The position numbers and the translations under genes are program-made. 64,000 nt of DNA from Aureispira sp. CCB-E (GTDB lineage Bacteria; Bacteroidota; Bacteroidia; Chitinophagales; Saprospiraceae), in the NCBI RefSeq assembly GCF_031326345.1, contig NZ_CP133671.1, positions 434,001 through 498,000 of the forward strand. Reading direction: 5' to 3'. The notes below the pieces were generated by a model. It was not told where the DNA came from and did not search any database. It saw nothing but the letters and a program-made list of their open reading frames with translations. Positions within the stretch are counted from its first letter, which is position 1. Each line of letters begins with the position of its first letter. Positions 9,796 to 18,954 of this stretch are shown here, piece by piece.

Positions 9796-9803
9796 CAAAG
9801 GTA
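9796..9803 (-). promoter_or_regulatory. candidate -7 box for the E1 fusion gene
   Basis: The reverse strand reads TACCTTTG, a match to the Bacteroidota -7 consensus TAnnTTTG, 96 bases before the ATG at 9700. No TTG was found at the usual 17-23 base spacing, so only half of the promoter is supported. Confidence 0.4.
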
Positions 9804-9843
9804 GGAAACCTATATTCGTAGAAAAATAAAATCCCAAAAATTT

Positions 9844-9881
9844 TCAAAAAGAAAAGCAGCCTAAAAATTCTTAGACTGCTT
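9844..9881 (-). terminator. reverse-strand terminator, probably for the FGGY kinase transcript
   Basis: Arms 9854-9864 and 9871-9881 pair fully as reverse-strand RNA with one U-G pair, and on that strand a T-rich run (9844-9853) follows. It lies about 230 bases past the stop of the FGGY kinase. The 413-base gap 9701-10113 also holds the hairpin at 10036-10078, and I see no gene in it. Confidence 0.6.
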
Positions 9882-10035
9882 AAAATGTACAATATCCAAT
9901 ATTTAAAAGGAGGACTTAAATAAATAAGCGGTTCAATTAGGGTATCTATCTAGGACTGATATACCTACCTTTCAATTTGGGGTAAATTGACTTATACAAT
10001 GCATTCAAATTTAGAGTAGAATCATTGTTTTTTTA

Positions 10036-10078
10036 CAGGTAATAATACCTAAGTTTGATAATGGGGTATTATTACCTG
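10036..10078. repeat. perfect 14-bp inverted repeat without a T run
   Basis: CAGGTAATAATACC (10036-10049) is exactly complementary to 10065-10078 across a 15-base loop. On neither strand does a U run follow it, so it is not a classical terminator. It sits 35 bases past the end of the FGGY kinase gene. It may stabilise the transcript end or bind a dimeric protein. Confidence 0.6.
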
Positions 10079-10113
10079 ATAGATGGTAGATGAATGACTA
10101 TTTATGGCAACGG

Positions 10114-11700
10114 CTACAGATTTAATTGATAATAAATCGATTTGTTTTTTTTATAAAGCCGAACAAAGGTTTTAAATAATCGATTATAAATTAGTTGGTT
10201 TTGAGGGATAGGATAAAAGGTGTTCTGATAACGCATTGTTGTTGCTAAATCTTGAAAAGTAGCCAACCCTAAGCCATCTAAAGCAATCATAGCAGCCCCT
10301 TTGGCATTAGCTAAACTAGGGTCTTGTGCTTGTAAAATTGGATAGCCCAAAACATCTGCGAAAATCTGACACCAAACCGCAGAGTTAGCTCCCCCGCCTG
10401 TCATTGTAATAGCTTCCTTTTTTTGGCGAGAAAATTTAGCGACATATTGCCAAAGCCAACGAGCATTTAGAGCAATACCTTCATAAACCGCTCGAATCAT
10501 TTCAGCTCTGGTTGTGGTTAGAGACAAGTTGTGAAAGCCTCCTCTAATATAAGGATCCTCAACAGGGCAACGCTCCCCATACAACCAAGGGGTAAATATT
10601 AAGTGATTGCTACCAGGGCTAGTTTGAACAACCATCTCATCAAAATAAGCATAGATCTTTCGATCTTGTTCTTCTATAGATAAACCAACGTATTCTTTAT
10701 CAAGCTGAAATAAATCTTTTAAAAAAGACAGGCAAATGGCAGAAGTCTGTTGTTCACAAGCAATAAAATACTTATTAGGGATACTAGCAGGAAAAGTGGC
10801 AATGTTATGTAGAATATCTACTTTTTTGTAAGGAACGTGCATGCTCAAAAAGGTAGAGGTACCAATGCAAAGATTGGGTTGATAGTCTTCTACAGCCCCT
10901 GCACCAATAAGTATAGATTGCAAATCTGGAGAACTGCCAACGACTTGTACATTGGGCGAGAGTCCTAATTCTATTGCTAAATTTGGTGTAATGCAACCAA
11001 TTACATCTGTTGCTGCAATCATATCAGGCAATTTTTCGGGGGCAATCCCTGCCATTTTCAATAATTTAGGGTGGTATTGAATGTTGCCAATATCTCGACA
11101 ATCGGTTACCCAATGGAGTGTCATGGTATCAAAGGTAGAGACCATTTTATTTGTCCACTTGTAATTCAAATAGTCTTTGGGTTCTAAAAATTTATAGGTT
11201 TTTTGATAAATATCATGCCGATTTTCTTTGATGTATAAAATGTGAGCAAAAGAATCTTTTCCTGAAGAGGAAGGAGCTCCTCCTGTCAATTGAATCCATT
11301 TCCAAAGCTTCCACGCCCCATATGCTTGAATTCTTGGGAAACCATTTATTGCTTTTCTGGCACAAGCCCCACCTCTAGAGTCAAGCCAAATCATACCATT
11401 CATTAAGTGCTGACCATTTTTATCTAAAGGAACGGTTCCTGCCCATTGACCTGTGCAAGCGATGGCTACAATAGCTTGCTTGTTTATTGTTACTTTTTGA
11501 AGCAGTCGTTTGGTTGCCTTAAGAGAAGCTTGCCACCAATCCTCTGGATTTTGTTCAGCGCCACCACCTTCCAGTAATTGCAAAGAAACTTTTTCAGAAG
11601 TAGCATCAACTAGATTCCCATTAGAAGATAATAAAATTACTTTGACACTAGAGGTGCCTAGGTCTATGGCTAAAACATATTTTTCTTGTAGCATCATCAT
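10114..11700 (-). CDS. FGGY-family carbohydrate kinase (xylulokinase/gluconokinase-like)
   Basis: The 528-residue protein starts with the ATP-binding phosphate-1 motif LAIDLGTSSVKVILL and carries GGGAEQNPEDWWQA near residue 45 and ACTGQWAGTVPLD near residue 85. A late MTGGGANSAVWCQIFADVLG segment (about residue 425) is the adenosine motif of the family. Length and domain order are normal for sugar kinases that phosphorylate pentuloses, gluconate or similar polyols. The substrate cannot be predicted. Three ATG codons open the frame (11700, 11697, 11694), and any of them may be used. No isomerase or sugar transporter lies next to it, so it looks like a single-gene transcript. Confidence 0.85.
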   Translation of the reverse strand: MMMLQEKYVLAIDLGTSSVKVILLSSNGNLVDATSEKVSLQLLEGGGAEQNPEDWWQASLKATKRLLQKVTINKQAIVAIACTGQWAGTVPLDKNGQHLMNGMIWLDSRGGACARKAINGFPRIQAYGAWKLWKWIQLTGGAPSSSGKDSFAHILYIKENRHDIYQKTYKFLEPKDYLNYKWTNKMVSTFDTMTLHWVTDCRDIGNIQYHPKLLKMAGIAPEKLPDMIAATDVIGCITPNLAIELGLSPNVQVVGSSPDLQSILIGAGAVEDYQPNLCIGTSTFLSMHVPYKKVDILHNIATFPASIPNKYFIACEQQTSAICLSFLKDLFQLDKEYVGLSIEEQDRKIYAYFDEMVVQTSPGSNHLIFTPWLYGERCPVEDPYIRGGFHNLSLTTTRAEMIRAVYEGIALNARWLWQYVAKFSRQKKEAITMTGGGANSAVWCQIFADVLGYPILQAQDPSLANAKGAAMIALDGLGLATFQDLATTMRYQNTFYPIPQNQLIYNRLFKTFVRLYKKNKSIYYQLNL

Positions 11701-11958
11701 TTGTTTTATAAAGTACCAAATGGAGTTATAAGTACACTCATAATGAGACTTATTAGAGCTTAAGTAATGTAAAAAAAGTTAAAATTTATTTATTTTTAAC
11801 TAAATGTTCAATTAATTTTTGTGAATTGTGCTTTTTTTAGCAAAAAAAATATAGTTTTATGATGTTGATGGATGAATTGGTGTATTAAAATAGCTCTAAT
11901 CAGGTTGGATTTAATTTGAATTAAAATTATATAAAAGCTATTTATTTAAATCAAAGAT

Positions 11959-13155
11959 ATGAATTTGACAACAACGACATCTTCTTTTTTTAGGAACCGT
12001 AACATCATACTTTTTTTGTTGGCCAGTATACAGTTTATTTATACCCTTGATTTGATGATTATGATGCCATTAGGTTCTTTTCTAATCACTTCATGGAACA
12101 TAACTACGAATCAGTTTGGTTTACTAATTTCTTCTTTTGCAATCGCAGGCGGTTGCTCCTCCTTTATGGCCGTTTTTTTTATAGAACGTTATGATCGACT
12201 AAAAGCCTTATTTTTAATATTTGCTTGTTTTACAGTAGGTTTGTGGTTGACAAGTTTTGCTCCTAACTATGAGGTTCTCTTATTTTCAAGAGTATTTACT
12301 GGGATTTTTGGAGGTTTATTGGGACCTCTCATTTTAGCAGAAATTAGTTTGCAATTTGAATACTCCAAACGTTCTAAGCCCATCTCAATAACCACGATAG
12401 CCTTGGCATTAGCTTCTATTATAGGGGTACCCATAAGCTTGTATTTAGCGCAATTAGACACTTGGCGATTGCCATTTATTTTGTTAAGTATAATGAGCAC
12501 ATTGGTCGGAGCAATGCTATACTTTATCGACTCTAATAAAAAGCAGGAAATAGACCGAAAGAAAAAAATTAGTTTAACCTCCTTTCTTACAGAATGGAAA
12601 CCTTTATCAGGTTTATTGGTAACCATTAGCGTTTCATTGAGCCAATACACTATTTTTATATATTTAGCACCCTATTTTGTTCATAATCTAGGTATTACAG
12701 AAGAAGAACTTTCTTTGATTTATTTAGTAGGAGGAATTTCTGTAATGGTTTTTGCCCCAATAATAGGCTTTCTTTCCGATCGATATGGCAAACAACGAGT
12801 TTTCATTTTATTATCAACGTTCTTAACAGGACCGATCTATTTGGTGAGCCACTGGTCCTTTTCTTTTTTCCAACACATTTTAATCTTATCCATCTTTTAC
12901 TTTGGATTGGATGCAGGAAGAATGATTCCAATCAACACTATTTTATCAGAACTAACGGGAGAAGAAAACCGAACGGCTTATCTGAATCTTTGTTCTTCTA
13001 TAAAAAAAATGGCCATAGGCTCAGCTGCTTTAATAGGCAGTTTGGTCATACACACATTGCCCAATCACCAATTACTATACTTTGATCAACTGGGTATTAT
13101 TGCACTATTGAGTATAACAATATCAATAGTTTTGGTACTAAGAATAAAAATGTAA
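11959..13155 (+). CDS. major facilitator superfamily transporter (DHA1/AraJ-like)
   Basis: The 398-residue protein is almost entirely hydrophobic, with about 12 predicted helices and a basic central loop (SNKKQEIDRKKK near residue 195). It carries an MFS-type motif in the second half, GFLSDRYGKQRVF near residue 275, and a weaker one in the first half, ERYDRLKALF near residue 76. Such proteins exchange protons for small molecules across the inner membrane, mostly as exporters. It is co-directional with the HMG-CoA reductase-kinase fusion that follows about 130 bases later. It is therefore the natural exporter candidate for that pathway (inference). The spacing leaves room for a separate promoter. 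Confidence 0.85.
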   Translation: MNLTTTTSSFFRNRNIILFLLASIQFIYTLDLMIMMPLGSFLITSWNITTNQFGLLISSFAIAGGCSSFMAVFFIERYDRLKALFLIFACFTVGLWLTSFAPNYEVLLFSRVFTGIFGGLLGPLILAEISLQFEYSKRSKPISITTIALALASIIGVPISLYLAQLDTWRLPFILLSIMSTLVGAMLYFIDSNKKQEIDRKKKISLTSFLTEWKPLSGLLVTISVSLSQYTIFIYLAPYFVHNLGITEEELSLIYLVGGISVMVFAPIIGFLSDRYGKQRVFILLSTFLTGPIYLVSHWSFSFFQHILILSIFYFGLDAGRMIPINTILSELTGEENRTAYLNLCSSIKKMAIGSAALIGSLVIHTLPNHQLLYFDQLGIIALLSITISIVLVLRIKM

Positions 13156-13287
13156 TAGATTCCATTTGGTAGTTTATCTACAACAAACAGTCGGCTAAAA
13201 TCACATTCAAATTGCTAGATCAATACTACTAGTTGAGCATCTTGTGTGTGATAAGGAAAGGTAGTGTTCTGAAGTCAAATTTTGAGA

Positions 13288-16068
13288 ATGTCACAAGTGT
13301 TGAATGAAATAGAGAGAATTAGCGGACTATTAAAAACTTATAACATCATGGAAAATCAAAACACAAAAACGAGAAGGTATTTTCACGAAACTCAATTGCC
13401 TGAAATTTTACTGGCGATAGGAAGTGATCTATTGACAGGATGCATGACCGACTTTTCGGATGATGAACTTAGAATTTACTGTTCTTTGGAGAGTAATTTA
13501 TACATAGGACAGATTGTCGATGCTCTTTATTTTAAACAAACCGATGAAAATTATTGCTTAGAAAGGTTGCGTGTACAAAGAATTCGAAAGAACGAATTAA
13601 CAGAACAACTATCGGTTTCTTTATTATTACCCAACACCGATCAAATAGAACGTTTTCAAAATATTCTAAAAAAAATGACTTTGTTGACGCAGCAAAATAC
13701 CAAAGGGGTGTTTGAATTAAAGACATTTCCTTGGTTTCCCGGAAGTGCTCATTATTCTGAAAGAGCGATAGAGAAAAGACAAGAGTGGCTAGAAAAAACA
13801 ACAGGAATACACATCGATGCTTTGAACGAATCCGTTTTTTTCCCACCGAGCTTATCAGGGAATATAGAAAACTACATTGGAGCTGTTCAGATTCCTGTAG
13901 GAATAGCAGGACCTATAAAAATTAATGGAATGTATGCCAATGGTTATATTCCTGTTCCAATTGCAACTACAGAAGGTGCCTTAGTGAGTTCGATAACAAG
14001 AGGGGCGATGGCAACAAATATGGCAGGAGGAATTGATGTGCAAGTTGTCAAACAGCAAATGGTTCGGGCTCCTGCTTTTTTTTGTGAAGATATTCATGGC
14101 GCTGTCAACTTAGAAAAATGGATTTATGAACACCAAATGGAGATTACTAAGGAAGCAGAAAAAATGTCCTCTGTTGCCAAATTAATTCAAATCATTCCTT
14201 TCTTATTTGGAGATACCTTGCATTTAAAATTTCATTTTAGAACAGGAGATGCTTCTGGGCAAAATATGACAACGGCTTGTACTTGGGCAGCTTGTGAATG
14301 GATCGTATCAAAAATCCAAGAAGATCCTTACATCAAATATCAAAATTATATTATTGATGGCAACTTGGCAGGAGATAAAAAAGTAACGGCTCAAAACTTT
14401 TTGATGGGGCGAGGAGTAACTGTAACGGGAACTTGCTTTGTCTCTGGACAAATATTACGTGATGTGCTGCGAATTACGGCAGACGATTATATCAAAAATT
14501 TTCAGGCGGGAGAAGTGGCAGGATTAAAGTCGGGGATGGTTGGACACAATATTAATTTTGCCAATGTTATTGCAGGTATTTTCACAGCAACAGGACAAGA
14601 CATTGCCAGTGTACACGAATCTTCTTGTGGTATTCTAAAAGCTAGAAAACAAGAAGATGGTATTCTTTTTACAGTCTATTTGCCCTCGCTTACCATTGGT
14701 ACTATTGGAGGAGGAACGGGATTACCAACTCAAAAAGAAAGCCTAAAAATAATGGGTTGTTACGGACAACGACAGCTGTTTAGATTTGCAGAAATTATTG
14801 CCAGTAGTTGTTTAGCTTTAGACTTGTCGACAGGAGCAGCTGTTACCGCTCAAGAATTTGTCAGTGCACACGAACGCTTAGGACGCAATAGAAATCACAA
14901 TCAACTAACCAAGTCAGAGCTCAATATTGCTTTTTTCGATAGCCTATTTACGAGTAGAGAGGTAGTCTCTTTTGAGGCATTGGATTTTTCGGAAAATGAA
15001 GGCTTGGTATCGCATTTAACCAGCAAGTCAAATGAAGGAATAACAGGACTTTTTAAATATGAGTTAACAACCAAAACCCAAACGCCATCAACTTTAGATC
15101 CATCTGAAGAAAAAATTAAAGCTGTCTTAAAATTAAAAGCTTCTCACAAAGAAGCCATCCGAGCAGCTAGCATGGTGATTAAATTATCAGGAGAGGATGT
15201 ATTGCCTGGTTATTTTGAAACGTATCATGCTGTATTTGGTTTTGATAATTGTGATGAGCGAGAAATGGCGTTTTATACCCAAGCCCCTTTGTCTATCAAA
15301 CAGTTTTGTCCTCAGTTGTTGGGGGCAAGACAGGAGTCTCAAAGGCAGGTTTTTGCTTTGTTATTAGAAGATGTAACAACATACTTGCACCCCAAATCTT
15401 CTAATGATGCCTCTATATGGAATAGTTTTAGAATACAGACAGTAGTGAGCGATTTGGCAAAAGTGCACAGTGTCTATTGGAATAATTATGAAGCCATCCC
15501 ACAAACAATGAAAGTCAAACCATTTTTAGAACGGTTTGATTCCTCTGCGACAATTTTATTAAAAGAAGCATTGAAGTTCAATGCTCAAAATCACCCACAT
15601 TTAATTTCTGTAGAGTTGCACCAAAAGCTAGCATATTTCTTAGACAATTTTGATAGACACCTTGATACAATGAATGGTTATCATAAAACTCTAATTCACA
15701 ACGATTGCAATGCTAGAAATATTGGCGTAAGGGAAGAAGGAGAAAAAGCCCGTTTAATTTTATTTGATTGGGAATTGGCGGCATATCATAATCCTCAAAG
15801 AGATTTAATCGAACTTCTTGCTTCGGTATTGCCTGCTAGTGCTAGCAAGGCAGAATTTATCACTTGGGTAGATTATTATTTGCAGGCATTGAGCCGAGAA
15901 ACACAAACAACTTTTGATCGAGAGTTATTTTTAAAAGTGCTAGAAATCAATGCTTATGAATGTGCTTTGATTCGATTAAATTTATATTTATTGGTTCATA
16001 ATATCATGAAGTTGGAATACATTGATCAATTGTATGGGAATGTAATCCGATTTGGAATAGAAGCCTAA
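13288..16068 (+). CDS. HMG-CoA reductase (class I type) fused to an APH/choline-kinase-like kinase domain
   Basis: The 926-residue protein has three parts. Residues 1-145 are an N-terminal region of unclear type, faintly PilZ-like. Residues about 150-560 are HMG-CoA reductase, with the class I catalytic set: Glu229 in TTEGAL, Asp321 in GDASGQNM, Lys364 in GDKKVTAQN, His528 in AHERLGRNRN, and the glycine-rich GTIGGGTGLPTQ. Residues about 585-926 look like an aminoglycoside/choline-type kinase, with a probable ATP lysine in AVLKLKAS, the HxDxxxxN loop HNDCNARN (804-811) and a metal Asp827 in LFDWELA. HMG-CoA reductase makes mevalonate; the kinase may phosphorylate mevalonate or a downstream product (inference). 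The ATG at 13288 was preferred to a TTG six bases earlier; 13348 is another option. The next gene starts 11 bases downstream. Confidence 0.85.
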   Translation: MSQVLNEIERISGLLKTYNIMENQNTKTRRYFHETQLPEILLAIGSDLLTGCMTDFSDDELRIYCSLESNLYIGQIVDALYFKQTDENYCLERLRVQRIRKNELTEQLSVSLLLPNTDQIERFQNILKKMTLLTQQNTKGVFELKTFPWFPGSAHYSERAIEKRQEWLEKTTGIHIDALNESVFFPPSLSGNIENYIGAVQIPVGIAGPIKINGMYANGYIPVPIATTEGALVSSITRGAMATNMAGGIDVQVVKQQMVRAPAFFCEDIHGAVNLEKWIYEHQMEITKEAEKMSSVAKLIQIIPFLFGDTLHLKFHFRTGDASGQNMTTACTWAACEWIVSKIQEDPYIKYQNYIIDGNLAGDKKVTAQNFLMGRGVTVTGTCFVSGQILRDVLRITADDYIKNFQAGEVAGLKSGMVGHNINFANVIAGIFTATGQDIASVHESSCGILKARKQEDGILFTVYLPSLTIGTIGGGTGLPTQKESLKIMGCYGQRQLFRFAEIIASSCLALDLSTGAAVTAQEFVSAHERLGRNRNHNQLTKSELNIAFFDSLFTSREVVSFEALDFSENEGLVSHLTSKSNEGITGLFKYELTTKTQTPSTLDPSEEKIKAVLKLKASHKEAIRAASMVIKLSGEDVLPGYFETYHAVFGFDNCDEREMAFYTQAPLSIKQFCPQLLGARQESQRQVFALLLEDVTTYLHPKSSNDASIWNSFRIQTVVSDLAKVHSVYWNNYEAIPQTMKVKPFLERFDSSATILLKEALKFNAQNHPHLISVELHQKLAYFLDNFDRHLDTMNGYHKTLIHNDCNARNIGVREEGEKARLILFDWELAAYHNPQRDLIELLASVLPASASKAEFITWVDYYLQALSRETQTTFDRELFLKVLEINAYECALIRLNLYLLVHNIMKLEYIDQLYGNVIRFGIEA

Positions 16069-16079
16069 TTATATCCCTT

Positions 16080-17453
16080 ATGAAAATACCAAATACAACC
16101 ATAGAAGACCAGTTGTTGGTTTTGTTGAGTTATAATAACTTAACACCAAGCGAAAAAACGAAAATAGAACAACTTATTCCTTTGATCTCGTCTTGGGAGT
16201 CCTTTTATAACTTGGCTCGATTTAATAGGATCATACCTCATATCTACCGCATTCTGAAGCAAGAGAACTGGTGGCAACAGATACCAGACCATGTTCAAGA
16301 TAAAATTAGTGAAAGAGCTACTGAAATTCAACAGATTAATGCAGCAAGATTACAGAAGGCAAAGCCAATCTTAAAACGCTTTCAAGAAGCAGGAATTGAG
16401 TTTGTGATTTTAAAAGGCGTTTTATTTGCAGAGACTATTTATCAAAATAGTTTTTATAAAAGAATGAATGACATTGATATTTTGGTTCGAAAAAAATCGA
16501 TTCCCAACATTTTGCAAATATTTGAAGAAGAAGGCTTGTTGTGTATTGGAGAGCGCATTGGAGGAAACCCAGAGAAACAACTCAAAACATCTCATCATTT
16601 GCCCCCATTCATTGATCGAGAGTTACAATGTATGTTTGGGATACAGTGGGGGTTAAAATCTCCTTTAACCCCTTATCGATTAGATTATGAGGCAATATGG
16701 TCAAGAGTGCGCCCTTTTTCTTTTTTAGGCTTAAATGCCTTGCAGATGTGCCCAGAAGATAATTTTCATCATATTTGTGTGCATTTGGGCTATTATAAAA
16801 ATGGGCTTAGAGATGTCTTTGATATTTATAACTTGTTACGAAAATATGAAGCTAATTTTGATTGGCAATTATTAGAAACCGAAGTGAAAAAGGCAGGAAC
16901 AGAACGTTTGATGTATTTTGCGCTTTCGTTGACCAATCCATTATATTCTAACCCAACTGTGAGTGAGTTGATAAAAAAAATGGAACCCCAAACTTCTGCT
17001 TATTACAAAAAAGGTGTTGCAGAGAAAACAAAAAATTTGCATACTCAATTGAGAATTGGAACCTCCTATCCAACAGAAGTAGAAAAGGCAATTTCAGAGT
17101 TTAATGCCACCAATCAGTTCAAGGAAAAATCTTATTATTTTTGGTTAACTTGGAAATATTTGCTTTTTCCTCCAATGGAAGAGGCTAAGAAGATGGCTGC
17201 TAATTTATACCCTAATGCTAGACAAGGTGTTTGGATTTGGTGGACTCGATCTTATCGAATGTTAGAGTACATTGCGAGTGAAATTAGTTGGCTGTTGCTG
17301 TTTGCATTGATGTTTAAAACATGGTACGATTTACTTCAATGTGGTTGGACCAATTTGTTTTTTAAGTCCTCAAAAATTTCTACCAAAGAAAAAATGAACA
17401 CCTTAGGTATATCAGAAGAAGCATTAGAACGCATCAAAAAAAGAATTCAATAA
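16080..17453 (+). CDS. nucleotidyltransferase-family protein (NTP_transf_5-like)
   Basis: The 457-residue protein has a helical N-terminal region. The hallmark of the uncharacterised nucleotidyltransferase family follows: LKGVLFAETIY (Lys112-Gly113), then MNDIDILV, with metal-binding Asp131 and Asp133. A hydrophobic segment, WLLLFALMFKTWYDLL (about residues 398-413), may be membrane-associated. Members of this family often lie in polysaccharide and peptide-modification clusters, but their substrate is unknown. It begins 11 bases after the HMG-CoA reductase-kinase gene, and its stop overlaps the next start by one base (TAATG). The four genes are therefore almost certainly one transcript. Confidence 0.75.
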   Translation: MKIPNTTIEDQLLVLLSYNNLTPSEKTKIEQLIPLISSWESFYNLARFNRIIPHIYRILKQENWWQQIPDHVQDKISERATEIQQINAARLQKAKPILKRFQEAGIEFVILKGVLFAETIYQNSFYKRMNDIDILVRKKSIPNILQIFEEEGLLCIGERIGGNPEKQLKTSHHLPPFIDRELQCMFGIQWGLKSPLTPYRLDYEAIWSRVRPFSFLGLNALQMCPEDNFHHICVHLGYYKNGLRDVFDIYNLLRKYEANFDWQLLETEVKKAGTERLMYFALSLTNPLYSNPTVSELIKKMEPQTSAYYKKGVAEKTKNLHTQLRIGTSYPTEVEKAISEFNATNQFKEKSYYFWLTWKYLLFPPMEEAKKMAANLYPNARQGVWIWWTRSYRMLEYIASEISWLLLFALMFKTWYDLLQCGWTNLFFKSSKISTKEKMNTLGISEEALERIKKRIQ

Positions 17454-18079
17454 TGAAAGAACCACAATGGATTTGTATTACAGGAACCGATGGTGCTGGT
17501 AAATCTAGTTTAATAGATATTTTATTGCAAGACACCATTTTGTTTAACGGCAAAAAAGTCAAAGAAGTCACAATTTGGGATTTGTTTTATTTACCCAAGG
17601 AAGAGCAACATCTTTCTATTTCTTCTAAGCAAGCTGTTGATTGGTATTTAAAAAGTCTTTCTCCTCAAAGTCGTACGTTCTTTTTATTACACTGCATGGC
17701 ACAAGCATTAGAAATTGCCAGAAGAGAAGCAGTAGAGATTGCTTTGATTAATGCCTATTGGTACAAGTATCTAGCAACAGAAGTTGCTTATGATGGAAAC
17801 TTAGCCCATCGGCTTAGCTTGACAACTTCTTTTCCGAAGCCAGATCTTGTTTTTTCTTTAAATGTTTCTGTCAAAACAGCAGGACAACGAAAGAAACACT
17901 ATTCAACCTTTGAAAGTGGATTTCCTGAACAGGTCAATACAAAGCAATTTATGAATTTTCAACATAAAGTACAAGCAGCTTATCAGCAGATTATGACTAC
18001 AGTAGAGCATATTGCTTTGGATGGAGAACTACCTTTGTTAGAATTAAAAAAGCAGATTCTAGCGCAACTAAAATTTTAA
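17453..18079 (+). CDS. thymidylate-kinase-like P-loop kinase A
   Basis: The 208-residue protein opens with a clear Walker A, ITGTDGAGKSSL (residues 9-20), in the sequence context of thymidylate-kinase-like nucleotide kinases. The substrate-side Asp-Arg motif of true thymidylate kinases is not seen; the equivalent stretch reads ALINAYWYKYLA. The substrate is thus probably not dTMP. The start overlaps the stop of the nucleotidyltransferase gene by one base, a sign of translational coupling. A related kinase follows three bases after its stop. It probably works on a small molecule of the same pathway (inference). Confidence 0.7.
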   Translation: MKEPQWICITGTDGAGKSSLIDILLQDTILFNGKKVKEVTIWDLFYLPKEEQHLSISSKQAVDWYLKSLSPQSRTFFLLHCMAQALEIARREAVEIALINAYWYKYLATEVAYDGNLAHRLSLTTSFPKPDLVFSLNVSVKTAGQRKKHYSTFESGFPEQVNTKQFMNFQHKVQAAYQQIMTTVEHIALDGELPLLELKKQILAQLKF

Positions 18080-18082
18080 ATA

Positions 18083-18898
18083 ATGAAACCGTATACTATT
18101 ACAATAACAGGAATTGATGGTTGTGGAAAAAGCACTGTTATTCATCAATTGATCAAAAAACAAAAAGAAGTTCCAGAAGCCTATCAAGTATTGGCATGTA
18201 CTAATTTTCACGATACGCCCAATGCTCCTTTTTCTGAGTTGTCTCAAGGCATGGATGCCTTATCCCAATATGCTGATATTCGAAAAGATCCAACGATTAA
18301 GTATGTTGCTTTATATTTAAAAATGACCTTGTTTGGGGCAATAGAGCAATTTTTTGCTGATTATTATCAACCCAATGTGTTAATTACAGAACGCCATCCA
18401 CTAGTAGGGAGTTTGGTTTATGGTAATTTATACCTACAAATGAACTCCAAATTGAATCTACAAGAAAATTCTACTTGGAATGAATCATTGTTAGAAGAAC
18501 AACAAATTCCTTGGGCAAGTATTTTACATTGGTTTAAATTAGAAAATAAACGGCTTGGAAGAAGGATAGATTTTTGGGAATTGCCAGCATACTTAGTAAA
18601 AATTCAGCAACAGCAACTTTCAGAACTAATTCCTTCTTTAACAACTCTTTTTAGAACAACCTTACCGCAAAAGATCATTCATTTCCAAATTGAAGAAAAT
18701 ATTGCTGCTACAAGAGTAGGGCAACACAAACCCAAAGAAATACATGAAAGTGAACAGCATTTGATATATCTTCATCAAGCTTATTTAAAGGCATTAAAAT
18801 ATATGGAAAAACAAGGTGTAGCAGTAACTTATTTAGTGGTACAAGGGAAAGATCCCAATGACCTGATGAACGATGTATGGAGAGCAATTTATCCATAA
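18083..18898 (+). CDS. thymidylate-kinase-like P-loop kinase B
   Basis: The 271-residue protein has a Walker A, GIDGCGKSTVI (residues 10-20), and a TERHPLVG segment (Glu103-Arg104) where thymidylate kinases carry their Asp-Arg motif. It is longer than a housekeeping thymidylate kinase (about 210 residues). It is only distantly similar to the preceding gene, so the two are unlikely to be a recent duplication. It is the last gene of the tight four-gene run and is followed by a hairpin. A role as a kinase of a non-canonical substrate in the HMG-CoA reductase cluster is an inference. Confidence 0.7.
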   Translation: MKPYTITITGIDGCGKSTVIHQLIKKQKEVPEAYQVLACTNFHDTPNAPFSELSQGMDALSQYADIRKDPTIKYVALYLKMTLFGAIEQFFADYYQPNVLITERHPLVGSLVYGNLYLQMNSKLNLQENSTWNESLLEEQQIPWASILHWFKLENKRLGRRIDFWELPAYLVKIQQQQLSELIPSLTTLFRTTLPQKIIHFQIEENIAATRVGQHKPKEIHESEQHLIYLHQAYLKALKYMEKQGVAVTYLVVQGKDPNDLMNDVWRAIYP

Positions 18899-18928
18899 TT
18901 GTTTTGTTAATAGATGGCAATTAAAAGT

Positions 18929-18954
18929 AAGGTCAAAATCTAAATTTTGACCTT
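18929..18954 (+). terminator. hairpin after the HMG-CoA reductase-kinase operon
   Basis: AAGGTCAAAAT (18929-18939) pairs perfectly with 18944-18954 around a 4-base loop. Only a broken T-rich stretch follows, so termination may be modest. It stands 30 bases after the last kinase gene. Confidence 0.55.

Noticed and set aside
11959-13155. Possible multidrug resistance operon around the MFS transporter
   Set aside because: No regulator or membrane-fusion protein is adjacent; the next genes point to a biosynthetic pathway.
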